DNA from: Ruminococcus sp.
Lineage (GTDB): Bacteria > Bacillota > Clostridia > Oscillospirales > Ruminococcaceae
Assembly: GCA_017622925.1 (NCBI GenBank)
Contig: JAGAQC010000006.1
Coordinates: 1-57,325, forward strand
Length of the DNA: 57,325 bases
Reading direction: 5' to 3'
The notes below the pieces were generated by a model. The model made no database searches, was not told where the DNA came from, and saw only the letters and a program-made list of their open reading frames with translations. This document shows, in pieces, positions 1 to 8,053 of the stretch. The position numbers and the translations under genes are program-made. Position 1 is the stretch's first letter. Each line of letters begins with the position of its first letter.

Positions 1-177
1 AACTCCTTGAAATAGGTCTTATAGGTCTACCTTCTTATTATATCACTTTTAAAGGCGTTTGTCAATAGAAAATTACCAATTTTACGTCGGTTTTGAAACT
101 TTTTTGCGGTTTTTTTATTGGAGAAAGTGGCAAACTCGGGAGTTCGTAAAAAATTCACAATTTTTTTGAAAAAAGGC

Positions 178-206
178 TTGATTTTTCTGAAAAAGTGTGG
201 TATAAT
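178..206 (+). promoter_or_regulatory. Sigma-A promoter of the 6S-like RNA
   Basis: TTGATT at 178-183 and a perfect TATAAT at 201-206 are 17 bp apart. Transcription would start near 213, just ahead of the structured RNA described next. No protein gene follows closely, which fits a stand-alone RNA gene. Bases 1-177 hold nothing else I can support. Confidence 0.7.
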
Positions 207-212
207 ACTTAC

Positions 213-410
213 ATAACAAAGATAAAATATCTGCCTTGTTCGATACAATATAGTTTTTTATAATCCAACACATCTTATAAGGGAATTCAGCTCCGTTTGT
301 GGACTGCAGACCTCCCGCCATGCGGACGAAGGGAGCGAGAAGCACTCGGGCGTTTACCCACCTGCTTCGTGCGGGTTTTATTCGCTATATGAACGGCAAG
401 GCGGATTTTT
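213..410 (+). ncRNA. ssrS: 6S-like structured RNA
   Basis: A transcript of about 195 nt is bounded by a good promoter and a closing helix followed by TTTTTT. The 5' end (TCTGCCTTG, then TTC, then ATATAG, about 230-253) pairs in order with the 3' end (CTATAT, GAAC, CAAGGCGGA, about 385-405), giving a long closing stem. Inside are a CTCCC/GGGAG hairpin and the block CGGGCGTTTACCCACCT. Size, promoter, rod-like closing stem and lack of coding potential fit 6S RNA, which binds sigma-A RNA polymerase and lowers transcription in stationary phase. The family assignment rests on overall resemblance only; it could be another abundant housekeeping RNA. Confidence 0.55.
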
Positions 411-452
411 TATACCTGTTCATTTAGTATCAATGAACGTTTCTGCTTGAAG

Positions 453-481
453 GACTTCTGTTTTCGGAGGTCTATTTTTTT
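453..481 (+). terminator. Intrinsic terminator
   Basis: GACTTC at 453-458 pairs with GAGGTC at 467-472 (one G-U) and is followed by a T-rich run to 481. A second inverted repeat, TGTTCATT/AATGAACG, lies just before it at about 417-439. Together they isolate the upstream RNA gene from the flavin operon. Confidence 0.55.
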
Positions 482-552
482 CAGTTCTGATAAATTGAGT
501 TATCGTAGGCTAACGAATTTTGTTGAAATGGCAGAATTTGTTTGTTAAGGGA

Positions 553-588
553 TTGACAATTCGGGAAAAATATGTTAGCATGTACTAA
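553..588 (+). promoter_or_regulatory. Promoter with overlapping TTAG-CTAA operator
   Basis: TTGACA at 553-558 and TAGCAT at 576-581 are 17 bp apart. The palindrome TTAGCATGTACTAA (575-588) covers the -10 box, so a bound protein would block the promoter. TTAG...CTAA arms resemble the core of DtxR/IdeR/MntR-family metal-regulator sites, which would suit a ferric-reductase-like operon, but this assignment is an inference. Confidence 0.5.
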
Positions 589-643
589 GATGGTTTTATA
601 TCGCTAACATAATCCCTCAGAGGATATTTTTTAGGATGTTGTG

Positions 644-655
644 TTAGCGTACTAA
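644..655 (+). promoter_or_regulatory. Second TTAG-CTAA palindrome
   Basis: TTAGCGTACTAA lies between the promoter and the ribosome binding site of the first operon gene, about 70 bp from the first palindrome. An inverted GCTAAC half (603-608) lies between the two. Repeated palindromes in a leader suggest cooperative repressor binding. Confidence 0.4.
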
Positions 656-685
656 AACTAAATATATCCGAAGGAGTGTCCTTTA

Positions 686-2176
686 ATGAGAAAAATAAAT
701 TTATGTTTGACTGCCGCAGCGGTCATGCTGGGAGCTGTTCCGTTCGCCGCAAATGCAGAAGATGAAATTGTTTACGGAACTATGAATATTCCCTACAACG
801 ATTTTTATGCCGCTGAATTTGGCGAAAGTCCGAACGCTTACGAGGTTGACGCGTTTTCATCGGCGACTACGAGCAAGTGGTCGAAAAACGGAGAGGGCGA
901 GCTGTTCGAGGGGACTTATAATCAGCCCAACGAGGACGGCACAGGTTCAATACTTGGCGTGACATATCCCGTAGCCGTTTCAAGGGCTGACCTTGACGCT
1001 ATGGGGGACGAAAATTACGGCTTTACCGCTGTTGAAGCTGTTCCCGAGGCATACAAAAAGGTGACCTTCAGCGACGGAAAGGCGAACTTCTCGGCTGTTC
1101 AGGATTCTTCTCCCGAGGTTGCAGAGGGAGCGTCGGTAAAGCTTTCCACGGAAACGCCATGGGGAGACTATCTTATCGACGTTGAAAACTCCCCCGAACT
1201 CGGAGCAATATACGGCGCATTGCTCAGGACTTCCGACGGCGGCACGTATGCTATGAGACACGAGGAAAATATATGGCGCGGAGAGCTTGCGTGGTCGTCG
1301 GGAATAAAAACCTCCGAACCTCACGGAAATGCTTTGAGCTACGAAAACTTTACAAGTCTTATGGGCGCGACTATAAGCGAGGTCGTTTTCATAACTTCAA
1401 ACGGATATACAACGATACCCACGGAGACCTATGTGCCTGTAAAATTCGCTTATGAAGCGGCGGTCGAGACAGCTTCATGCGGTTCGGGCGAAACTCCGAT
1501 GACGCTCGGCGGATTCCCCGAGGATTATGCTAAGGTATATTCTGTAAACGGCGAAGGCTTTACAGTTTCCGATACGTCTGTCGGCTATTCAAATGCGCTC
1601 CCCGGAGCATATAAGCTTTCCATTTCCGATGCTAACGGAAAGTACGCCGACGCATCAGCCGATTTTATTCTTTCGACCGACGCAGTACCTGCCGTTTACG
1701 CAGACGGAAAGCTTGTTAAGGCGGAGGGAGCTTCGGACGAGGAGCTTGCAAACTACATAAAGAATATTTCGTCTGTCTCGGTAAACGGTACGGCGTATTC
1801 CGCTTCGGGAAAAAGAGGAGTTAAAATTATCGCTCAGGACGGAACTGTTGATTTTTCGGCGGCTGTAAGAGGCGCAAACGTTTTTGACGGCAGCGGAAAT
1901 TATGAAATAAAGGTGACTGCTTCGGGTTACAGCAACGATCTGGAGTTTGCGGTAAAGAACGATGCTCCGACTACTACCGAAGTTCCCGAAACTACCCAAA
2001 CTTCCAAGGAAACAACAGTTAAAACAACTACGGTAAAAACAACAGCAAAGGGAAAGACTACAACGGGAAAACCTGACGACAGTCCGAAAACAGGCGTTGC
2101 AGGGGCGGCAATACCTATGGCTTTAATGGGTCTTGCAGCGGCAGGAGCTTTTGTTTCACGCAAGAGAAACGGCTGA
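686..2176 (+). CDS. Wall-anchored Tp47-like protein of a flavin redox operon
   Basis: 496 aa, ATG after AAGGAG. Residues 1-24 form a signal peptide ending near ANA. The N-terminal half resembles the Tp47 penicillin-binding lipoprotein domain found beside FMN-binding proteins in Clostridia. A Thr-rich linker (about 425-460) leads to SPKTG, a hydrophobic stretch and a basic tail, the layout of a sortase signal, so the protein is probably wall-linked. The motif DAFSSATTS near residues 55-63 resembles the S-G-A-T-x-S/T sequence that ApbE flavinylates. First gene of an operon with a ferric-reductase/FMN protein, ApbE and a Gx transporter. Likely an extracellular redox or binding component; substrate unknown. 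Confidence 0.65.
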   Translation: MRKINLCLTAAAVMLGAVPFAANAEDEIVYGTMNIPYNDFYAAEFGESPNAYEVDAFSSATTSKWSKNGEGELFEGTYNQPNEDGTGSILGVTYPVAVSRADLDAMGDENYGFTAVEAVPEAYKKVTFSDGKANFSAVQDSSPEVAEGASVKLSTETPWGDYLIDVENSPELGAIYGALLRTSDGGTYAMRHEENIWRGELAWSSGIKTSEPHGNALSYENFTSLMGATISEVVFITSNGYTTIPTETYVPVKFAYEAAVETASCGSGETPMTLGGFPEDYAKVYSVNGEGFTVSDTSVGYSNALPGAYKLSISDANGKYADASADFILSTDAVPAVYADGKLVKAEGASDEELANYIKNISSVSVNGTAYSASGKRGVKIIAQDGTVDFSAAVRGANVFDGSGNYEIKVTASGYSNDLEFAVKNDAPTTTEVPETTQTSKETTVKTTTVKTTAKGKTTTGKPDDSPKTGVAGAAIPMALMGLAAAGAFVSRKRNG

Positions 2177-2194
2177 TTCTGAGGTTGACTGAAA

Positions 2195-3520
2195 ATGCTG
2201 TTTCTTACTGCGCTTATACTTTCCGCTGCGTTTGTACTGCTTTGCGGCGGTCTGCTTAAAAAATATCCCGTACCGTTTTATATCGCCGCATTCGTCGTTT
2301 CGGCAGGGGCGGCGGCGGCAACATGGCTGAATATCAGGGAAATTCCAGAGAGCGTAAGATTTTTTATGGGACTGTTTACCCGAGGAGCGTTTGCAACGGC
2401 TCTTTGGTGCGCAGTCATGTGGGGCGGAGCTTTTCCAAACGGTTCACGAGCTGTAAAAAAGCTTATGCCGATACGGGGCGAATTGTCCATAACGGCGGCA
2501 TTCCTGACATTGGGGCATAATATCGGCTACGGCAAAACGTATTTCAATATGCTTTTCACCAACGCGCAGAGAATGAATTCGGGACAGCTTGCGGCAAGCA
2601 TTTTGACTATTGCGATGCTCGTTATAATGATACCCTTAACGGTAATGTCGTTCCCGAAAGTACGCCGCAGAATGAAGCCGAAGCTCTGGAAAAATATCCA
2701 AAGAACGGCGTACCTGTTCTATGCGATGCTGTATATTCATGTAATGCTGCTGACGTTCCCTCTTGCTCAGAGAGGGCGTGACGGTTATTTGTTCAGCGTT
2801 GGAGTGTATTCAGCCGTATTTATCGGTTACTCATACTTCCGCATAAGGAAAGCGGTCATAAAGAAGTTTTCGGATAAAGGCAGAATTATAATGAACGGCG
2901 CGGCAGTTCTTCCCATAGCGGCGATAGTTCTCATTATAGCTGTCGGACGACCCGAAAAAACAGACATTCCTAAAAATGACGAGGTTCGGCAGACCGTCAC
3001 CGCAACCGTTCCCGAAACAACGTCCGAAACTACCGAGGTGACCGCCGTATCTGAAAGCCGCACGGAGATAAGTTCGACCGAAGTTTCCGAAACGACCGCG
3101 ACCTCTGAGACAACGACCCAAACGGAGACAACTGCCGCCGCTGAGGAAGATGAGGAAGTTCCCGAGGACGATAATTCCGAAGAAAACGTTGAAGAATCGG
3201 AGGAAACTCCTGTTGAAGAAGAACCTCAGCCCGAACCCGAGCCGCAGTATGTGTACAATAACGGCGATTATTCCGCAAGCGCATACGGCTATGACGGCGA
3301 GGTTTTTGTGACCGTTACTATAGAAAACGACGTAATAACGTCAATAACGGGACATACCGACGAAAGCGACCCGTGGTACTACGACAGTGCGGCAGGGCAG
3401 GTGATACCCGATATTATAGCTTCTCAAAGCACGTCTGTGGACGCCTATTCGGGTGCGACATACAGTTCCGAGGCTATCAAGTCGGCTGTTCAGGCGGCGT
3501 TGGAGCTTGCAAGAAAGTAA
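2195..3520 (+). CDS. Ferric-reductase-like membrane protein fused to FMN-binding domain
   Basis: 441 aa. Residues 1-255 hold about six to eight hydrophobic segments with a ferric-reductase-like heme membrane pattern. An acidic Thr/Glu-rich linker (about 265-350) joins them to an FMN_bind domain (about 350-441) ending with DAYSGATYSS, a match to the ApbE flavinylation motif, where the Thr would carry FMN through a phosphoester bond. Electrons would pass from quinol or a cytoplasmic donor through membrane heme to extracytosolic FMN. It starts 18 bp after the previous gene and precedes apbE, so it is very likely co-transcribed. The terminal acceptor is not evident. Confidence 0.75.
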   Translation: MLFLTALILSAAFVLLCGGLLKKYPVPFYIAAFVVSAGAAAATWLNIREIPESVRFFMGLFTRGAFATALWCAVMWGGAFPNGSRAVKKLMPIRGELSITAAFLTLGHNIGYGKTYFNMLFTNAQRMNSGQLAASILTIAMLVIMIPLTVMSFPKVRRRMKPKLWKNIQRTAYLFYAMLYIHVMLLTFPLAQRGRDGYLFSVGVYSAVFIGYSYFRIRKAVIKKFSDKGRIIMNGAAVLPIAAIVLIIAVGRPEKTDIPKNDEVRQTVTATVPETTSETTEVTAVSESRTEISSTEVSETTATSETTTQTETTAAAEEDEEVPEDDNSEENVEESEETPVEEEPQPEPEPQYVYNNGDYSASAYGYDGEVFVTVTIENDVITSITGHTDESDPWYYDSAAGQVIPDIIASQSTSVDAYSGATYSSEAIKSAVQAALELARK

Positions 3521-3560
3521 AGCGGCGTTTTGGAAGTTTCCGAGGAGGTCTATTGATAAA

Positions 3561-4580
3561 ATGAAAAGAATTTCCGTTGTTTTCTGTTTAACAGCGCTAC
3601 TTGTTACGGGGTGCGGAAAAAAAGAACCCATCAAGGGCAGCCGCGATATTTTTGCAATGGATACTTACATGAATTTGCAGGCATACGGCGACGCTCCCGA
3701 AGACGCTCTTGAAAAGGCGGAGACTGAAATTCTCCGTCTTGAAAAGCTTCTTTCCGTGACCGATAATAAAAGCGAAACCTATAAGCTGAACGCTTCGGGC
3801 GGTTCTCCGACAGAGGTGGACGCCGACGTAAGCGAATTGATACGTTACGGAATCGACATGGGAAAGAAAACAAAGGGAAGTCTTGACATTACCGTTTACC
3901 CTGTTCTGCGTGAATGGGGATTTACGACAGGAGAGTATAATATCCCCACGGACGGGCGAATAGACGAGCTTCTTAAAAATGTGGACTACAGCAAAATTAT
4001 TCTTGATGAAAACACCGTGACCCTGCCTGTAGGCGCGGAGGTGGACTTCGGAGCTGTTGCAAAGGGCTTCACATCGGACAGGGTCATGGAGATTTTCAAG
4101 GAAAACGGCGTTAGCTCCGCAATTATAAGTCTCGGCGGAAACGTGCAGACAATGGGCAGAAAAACCGACGGCTCTTTGTGGAAAGTGGCAGTCGTCGATC
4201 CCTTTGACACGGATAAAACTCTCGGTATAATTGAAACTGCGGATAAAGCCGTTATAACCTCGGGCAATTATGAGCGTTATTTCACAGGAGAGGACGGCAG
4301 AAATTACTGCCATATCATCGACCCGAGTACGGGCAGACCTGCTGAAAACGGGCTTGTTTCGGTAACTATAATAGGGGAGAGCGGTCTTATGTGCGATGCT
4401 CTTTCCACGGCAATCTTTGTTATGGGACGGGACAAAGCGGTGGATTTTTGGCGTTCCTATGACGACTTTGAAATGATACTTGTGGAAAGCAATGGAAATA
4501 TTGTTATTACAGACGGTATAGAAGATTCGTTTGAAAATTTAAGCGGACTTGATTTGGAGGTGATCGCTCATGAAAGCTAA
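3561..4580 (+). CDS. apbE: FAD:protein FMN transferase (lipoprotein)
   Basis: 339 aa from ATG 3561; GAGGAGG lies 12 bp upstream and a longer reading without a signal peptide was rejected. The N-terminus has a lipobox (LVTGC), so it would be a membrane-anchored extracytosolic lipoprotein. ApbE signatures are visible: MDTYMNLQAYG near the start, GGNVQTMG mid-protein, and HIIDPSTGRPAENG followed by DALSTAIFVMG, which carry FAD and Mg2+ contacts in the family. It transfers FMN from FAD to Thr of S-G-A-T motifs, here most likely on the preceding gene's C-terminal domain. It overlaps the next gene by 11 bp. Confidence 0.9.
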   Translation: MKRISVVFCLTALLVTGCGKKEPIKGSRDIFAMDTYMNLQAYGDAPEDALEKAETEILRLEKLLSVTDNKSETYKLNASGGSPTEVDADVSELIRYGIDMGKKTKGSLDITVYPVLREWGFTTGEYNIPTDGRIDELLKNVDYSKIILDENTVTLPVGAEVDFGAVAKGFTSDRVMEIFKENGVSSAIISLGGNVQTMGRKTDGSLWKVAVVDPFDTDKTLGIIETADKAVITSGNYERYFTGEDGRNYCHIIDPSTGRPAENGLVSVTIIGESGLMCDALSTAIFVMGRDKAVDFWRSYDDFEMILVESNGNIVITDGIEDSFENLSGLDLEVIAHES

Positions 4581-5070
4581 GCGTCTGACGGAGCTTGCTC
4601 TGCTGACGGCGTTGGCTTCGATCATATTTATAGTGGAGCTTCACCTGCCGAATCTAAGCCCTGTTCCCGGAGTGAAGCTCGGACTTGCCAATATTATAAC
4701 CGTCTATGCCGTCTATCGGTTCAAGGCTTACGAAACGGCTTTGATAGTGGCGGCGAGGGTTCTTATAGGTTCGATGTTCAGCGGAAATTTTTCGGCTGTG
4801 ATATACAGTCTTTCGGGGGCGGTCATGTGTCTTATCGGTATGCTGTTTATCAGAAAGATAATTCCTGTAAAATATATATGGCTGTGCAGTATAATAGGGG
4901 CGATCTTCCATAATTTAGGGCAGATAACCGCGGCTGTGATAATTATGAAAACCACGGCGGTAATATCGTATCTGCCTATCCTGATATGCTCGGGCTGCAT
5001 TGCAGGCGCGTTTACGGGAGTTTGCGCAGGACTTGTACTTTTAAGGCAACACCGCACAAAGAGCGGCTAA
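4570..5070 (+). CDS. Gx transporter family membrane protein
   Basis: 166 aa, about five hydrophobic segments, related to the Hpre_diP_synt_I family, now called Gx transporters. These often sit beside ApbE/FMN-binding genes, and a role in supplying flavin or quinone precursors, or as an S-component-like transporter, has been suggested. The ATG overlaps the apbE end, so translation is coupled. The last nine residues (LRQHRTKSG) and the stop are encoded by a MITE-like element starting at 5041, so the original C-terminus has been replaced. Confidence 0.7.
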   Translation: MKAKRLTELALLTALASIIFIVELHLPNLSPVPGVKLGLANIITVYAVYRFKAYETALIVAARVLIGSMFSGNFSAVIYSLSGAVMCLIGMLFIRKIIPVKYIWLCSIIGAIFHNLGQITAAVIIMKTTAVISYLPILICSGCIAGAFTGVCAGLVLLRQHRTKSG

Positions 5071-5221
5071 CGCCTTTGCACGTCATCTGCCTGCATATTT
5101 TCCGTCATCTTACACAAAAACTCCTTGCCATACACAAAGTATGCCTGTGTCGTTTTTATGCAAGCTGACGAAAAATCTGACTGCGCATCTGACGCACAAT
5201 CTCTGTGCGGTATTGCCTTAA
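5041..5221. repeat. MITE-like element with 22-bp terminal inverted repeats
   Basis: The left end TTAAGGCAACACCGCACAAA and the right end (reverse complement TTAAGGCAATACCGCACAGA) match at all but two positions over 22 bp. Length is about 181 bp with no ORF. Both ends carry TTAA, so a TTAA target could be involved. It supplies the final codons and stop of the Gx transporter gene. No transposase is present, so it would be mobilised in trans. Confidence 0.6.
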
Positions 5222-5272
5222 GAAAACCGTCCGAAAAAATAAAAAATTAATAATTCAATATCTATAACTTAA

Positions 5273-5447
5273 GTGGGGGACGCCGTCCCCCACACCCCCT
5301 GCCAAAGGGGTGACCCCTTTGGAATCTCTGTTGTCGTGAATTTGACTGTGGAAATCTCCAAATCAGCACGATGCCGTTAGTCTCCATGATTCCCACAGTC
5401 CAATTCACGATAATGGACGCCAAGAGTTACCTCTTTAACAGAAAGTA
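5273..5447 (+). repeat. Structured three-hairpin repeat, copy 1
   Basis: Three hairpins in order: GTGGGGGAC/GTCCCCCAC (5273-5293), CCAAAGGGG-TGA-CCCCTTTGG (5302-5322), and a long stem (5334-5410) with a loop containing GTTAGTCTCCATGA. A conserved tail reads GTTACCTCTTTAACAGAAAG. Three more copies lie at 7788, 14030 and 21755. Stem 1 here starts GT...AC while the other copies have CA...TG, a paired change that keeps the helix. No ORF. It is a structured RNA or a REP/MITE-like DNA element; family not recognised. Sequence from 5222 to 5272 shows nothing else. Confidence 0.7.
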
Positions 5448-5622
5448 GAGGGTAACAAAATTCTCTTAAGTTGTAGACAATAATAATAATTTGCCGCTGT
5501 CACGTACAGCGGTAATTTTTATACGATTTGTAAAAACAGTGGAAATTTTTAAATATATATGTTATAATTATATAAACACAGTCTACAGCATATTAAAGAA
5601 GCGGAAAGGAAAGGTCACAAAT

Positions 5623-7188
5623 ATGAAAAAATTAATATTAATAGCAGCTGTTACAGCCGTATTGTGCAGCTTTGGAGGTTCTTTGGAAATGCGGACGAAT
5701 GCCGTTGAGACAGTTTCGGCAACGGAACACATAATGCAGAATGAAGAAACAGGTTTTCCCGACCTTGAAGCTTTACATACGGAAGTGACCGAGGGCGACT
5801 TTGTTTTTTCCGTATATGATGAATTTGCGTTCCTGACGGATTTTAAGGATACAAAAGCCGCCGAGGTAGTGATTCCCGATAATATTAACGGAGTTCCCGT
5901 TGTCGGTATAGATCAGCAGCCGTTCGGATATTGCAGAGAGCTGACGACCATAACTCTGCCCGATACTTTACAGTATTTCAGGTGGAACGACCTGAGCTGT
6001 ACAACGCTTTTAAGATTGGGCAGCGATGAAGTCGTTGTACCGTCTGTTTCAAAGATAGTCGTTTCGGAAACCAACCCGTACTACACCGTAGCGGACGGAA
6101 TTTTATACAGCAAGGATATGAAAACTCTTATCGGCTGTCCTCCTGCTATAGACATGAAAGAACTTAAAATATCCGAAGAAACAGAAACTATCGGCGATTA
6201 TGCCTTTGTGGAGTGTTTGGGTCTTGAAAAGGCGGTAATTCCGTCAAATATCAAGCATATCAATAATAATGCTTTTACAGCCTGTATAAATCTGAAAAGC
6301 GTGGCGATCCCCGAAAGCATTACTTCTATTTCGGGCGATACGTTTTACTATTGCAGTTCGCTTTCCGAAGTGACATTCATGGGAGCAGCCGAGAAAATAG
6401 GATTCGGCGCGTTTGCCGAATGTACGTCCTTAAAGAACTTTACGATACCCGAAACTGTGACCTTTGTCGGGGCGAATGCTTTTGAAAATGCAGGCTGCAT
6501 CGAGAATGAAAACGGTATACATTATGTTGGCGGCTGGGTAGTCGGAAGTGACGAAGATATTTCAGACGCGGTTATCAGGGATGGAGTTATCGGAATTGCC
6601 GAGATGTCGTTTTTTAGCAGGGAACAGCTTGAACTTCTTGATGTAACTGCTTCCGTGAAGTACATGGGCGACCTGCTTTATACGGGATTGAGCGGCGGAA
6701 AAGCGTCAAAAATTCATCACAGAAGCTCGTATATAGGCGAAAAAACATACTCGACGGCAAAAACTTCCACCGACGTTTACATCTATGACCCCGAATGCGA
6801 GATATTTGACAGCGAAAAAACTATTCCCGACAAATATAAGATAGTTAAAGAATCTGAAAATATTCTGGAAAGTGAGAACGAGGTACTTACGGGGGACGTT
6901 GTGATACACGGCTTCAAAAATTCAACAGCGCAGGCATATGCTGAAAAGTATAACAGGCAATTCGAGCCTATGGAGGAAAGCTTTGTACGAGGCGATGTAA
7001 ACGGCGACGGCTTGTTCAGCGCAGCCGACATGGTGCTGCTGCAAAAATGGCTTCTTAATGTCCCCAATGTTGAGCTTGCCGATTGGAAAGCGGCTGACCT
7101 GTTGGAGAACGGTCAACTGGACGTGTACGACCTCTGCCAAATGAGAATTGAACTTATTCAAAACGGCGAAACAAAGACAACAGTTTAA
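5623..7188 (+). CDS. Secreted BspA-type LRR protein with dockerin
   Basis: 521 aa from ATG 5623 behind GGAAAGGAAAGG; an upstream in-frame reading from 5491 lacks a ribosome site. Residues 1-25 are a signal peptide. Residues about 60-420 contain BspA/TpLRR repeats of the type L-x-x-[IV]-x-[IL]-P-x-[ST]-[IV]-x-x-I. The C-terminus (about 450-510) is a type I dockerin: GDVNGDGLFSAADMV is a full calcium loop, while the second (ADLLENGQLDVYDL) is degenerate. Such proteins are exported and docked to cohesin scaffolds in ruminococci; the LRR part may bind host or partner proteins. An inverted-repeat terminator follows. Confidence 0.8.
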   Translation: MKKLILIAAVTAVLCSFGGSLEMRTNAVETVSATEHIMQNEETGFPDLEALHTEVTEGDFVFSVYDEFAFLTDFKDTKAAEVVIPDNINGVPVVGIDQQPFGYCRELTTITLPDTLQYFRWNDLSCTTLLRLGSDEVVVPSVSKIVVSETNPYYTVADGILYSKDMKTLIGCPPAIDMKELKISEETETIGDYAFVECLGLEKAVIPSNIKHINNNAFTACINLKSVAIPESITSISGDTFYYCSSLSEVTFMGAAEKIGFGAFAECTSLKNFTIPETVTFVGANAFENAGCIENENGIHYVGGWVVGSDEDISDAVIRDGVIGIAEMSFFSREQLELLDVTASVKYMGDLLYTGLSGGKASKIHHRSSYIGEKTYSTAKTSTDVYIYDPECEIFDSEKTIPDKYKIVKESENILESENEVLTGDVVIHGFKNSTAQAYAEKYNRQFEPMEESFVRGDVNGDGLFSAADMVLLQKWLLNVPNVELADWKAADLLENGQLDVYDLCQMRIELIQNGETKTTV

Positions 7189-7200
7189 TTTTATAACGCA

Positions 7201-7229
7201 AAATATCCCGTCAAAGCTGACGGGATATT
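7201..7229. terminator. Convergent inverted-repeat terminator
   Basis: AATATCCCGTCA/TGACGGGATATT separates the LRR gene from the oppositely oriented cysteine synthase remnant. T-richness on either side is modest, so it may serve both directions weakly. Confidence 0.55.
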
Positions 7230-7241
7230 GATTTATTAGAC

Positions 7242-7727
7242 CTATTCAAACATTGGAGTTGAAAGATAGCGTTCGCCCGTATCGGGAAGAAGTGCAACAA
7301 TGGTTTTTCCCTTATTTTCGGGACGTTTTGCAAGCTGAACAGCCGCCCATATCGCCGCTCCTGACGATATGCCGACAAGTACTCCCTCGATTCTTGCTGC
7401 GGCTCTGCCTGCGGAAAAAGCGTCCTCGTCAGCCACGGTAATTATTTCGTCGTAAATTTTTGTGTTGAGAGTTTCGGGAACAAAACCTGCTCCGATACCC
7501 TGAATTTTATGAGAACCTGCTTTGCCCTCCGAAAGAACGGGGGAGCTTTTCGGCTCAACGGCAACTATCTTTATATCGGGATTTTTCGATCTCAGATATG
7601 CGCCTACTCCGCTGATAGTACCGCCTGTGCCGACGCCTGCAACGAAAATATCGACTGTTCCGTCGGTGTCGTTCCATATTTCAACGCCTGTTGTTTTTTC
7701 GTGAGCGTTGGTAAATTTGTCTTTATT
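7242..7727 (-). pseudogene. cysK: Cysteine synthase, C-terminal remnant
   Basis: Read on the minus strand, the segment gives a clear CysK C-terminal half: [13 protein letters not shown], then [19 protein letters not shown] (the PLP phosphate-binding GTGGT loop), then [12 protein letters not shown] and [12 protein letters not shown], ending STPMFE. About 150 N-terminal residues, including the PLP lysine, are missing; in-frame homology stops at about 7721 and a TAA occurs at 7728-7730. It cannot make active enzyme. The broken end lies about 60 bp from structured repeat copy 2, which suggests a repeat-associated deletion or insertion. Confidence 0.8.
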
Positions 7728-7787
7728 TTACAGAAATCAATTTTAAGATTTACAGTAAACTTATAAAGTGGAGCTTGTTACACTTTA

Positions 7788-7960
7788 CTTTCTGTTAAAG
7801 AGATAACTCTTGATGCCCGTCCTCGTGAATTGGACTGTGAAAATCACGTGGACTAACAGTATCGAACTAATCTGAGGATTTTCACAGCCCAATTCACGAC
7901 AACAGAGATTCCAAAGGGGTCACCCCTTTGGCAGGGGGTCAGGGGGACAGCGTCCCCCTG
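7788..7960 (-). repeat. Structured three-hairpin repeat, copy 2
   Basis: Reverse-oriented copy: the G-rich hairpin CAGGGGGAC/GTCCCCCTG lies at 7940-7960, then CCAAAGGGG/CCCCTTTGG, then the long stem whose arms read TCGTGAATTGGGCTGTGAAA and TTTTCACAGTCCAATTCACGA-like sequence. The loop sequence differs from copy 1 while the arms remain complementary. It lies next to the truncated end of cysK. Confidence 0.7.
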
Positions 7961-8018
7961 TGTAAGTTTCCTGTCATAACTTTTAAAATTGATCTCCGTG
8001 AAAAATTTGAATTTTCTA

Positions 8019-8047
8019 TTGACAAATCAAGAGAATTGTGGTAAAAT
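8019..8047 (+). promoter_or_regulatory. Strong promoter of the speD leader
   Basis: TTGACA at 8019-8024 and TAAAAT at 8042-8047 with a 17-bp spacer. The start would be near 8054, giving a 5' leader of about 280 nt before speD. Confidence 0.7.
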
Positions 8048-8053
8048 AACAGT

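Noticed and set aside
27-345. Minus-strand open frames over the 6S-like RNA region
   Set aside because: No ribosome binding sites and low-complexity, AT-rich translation; the region is better explained by the RNA gene.
7253-7766. Plus-strand open frames opposite the cysK remnant
   Set aside because: The minus strand gives a clear cysteine synthase sequence; the plus frames are its antisense shadows.
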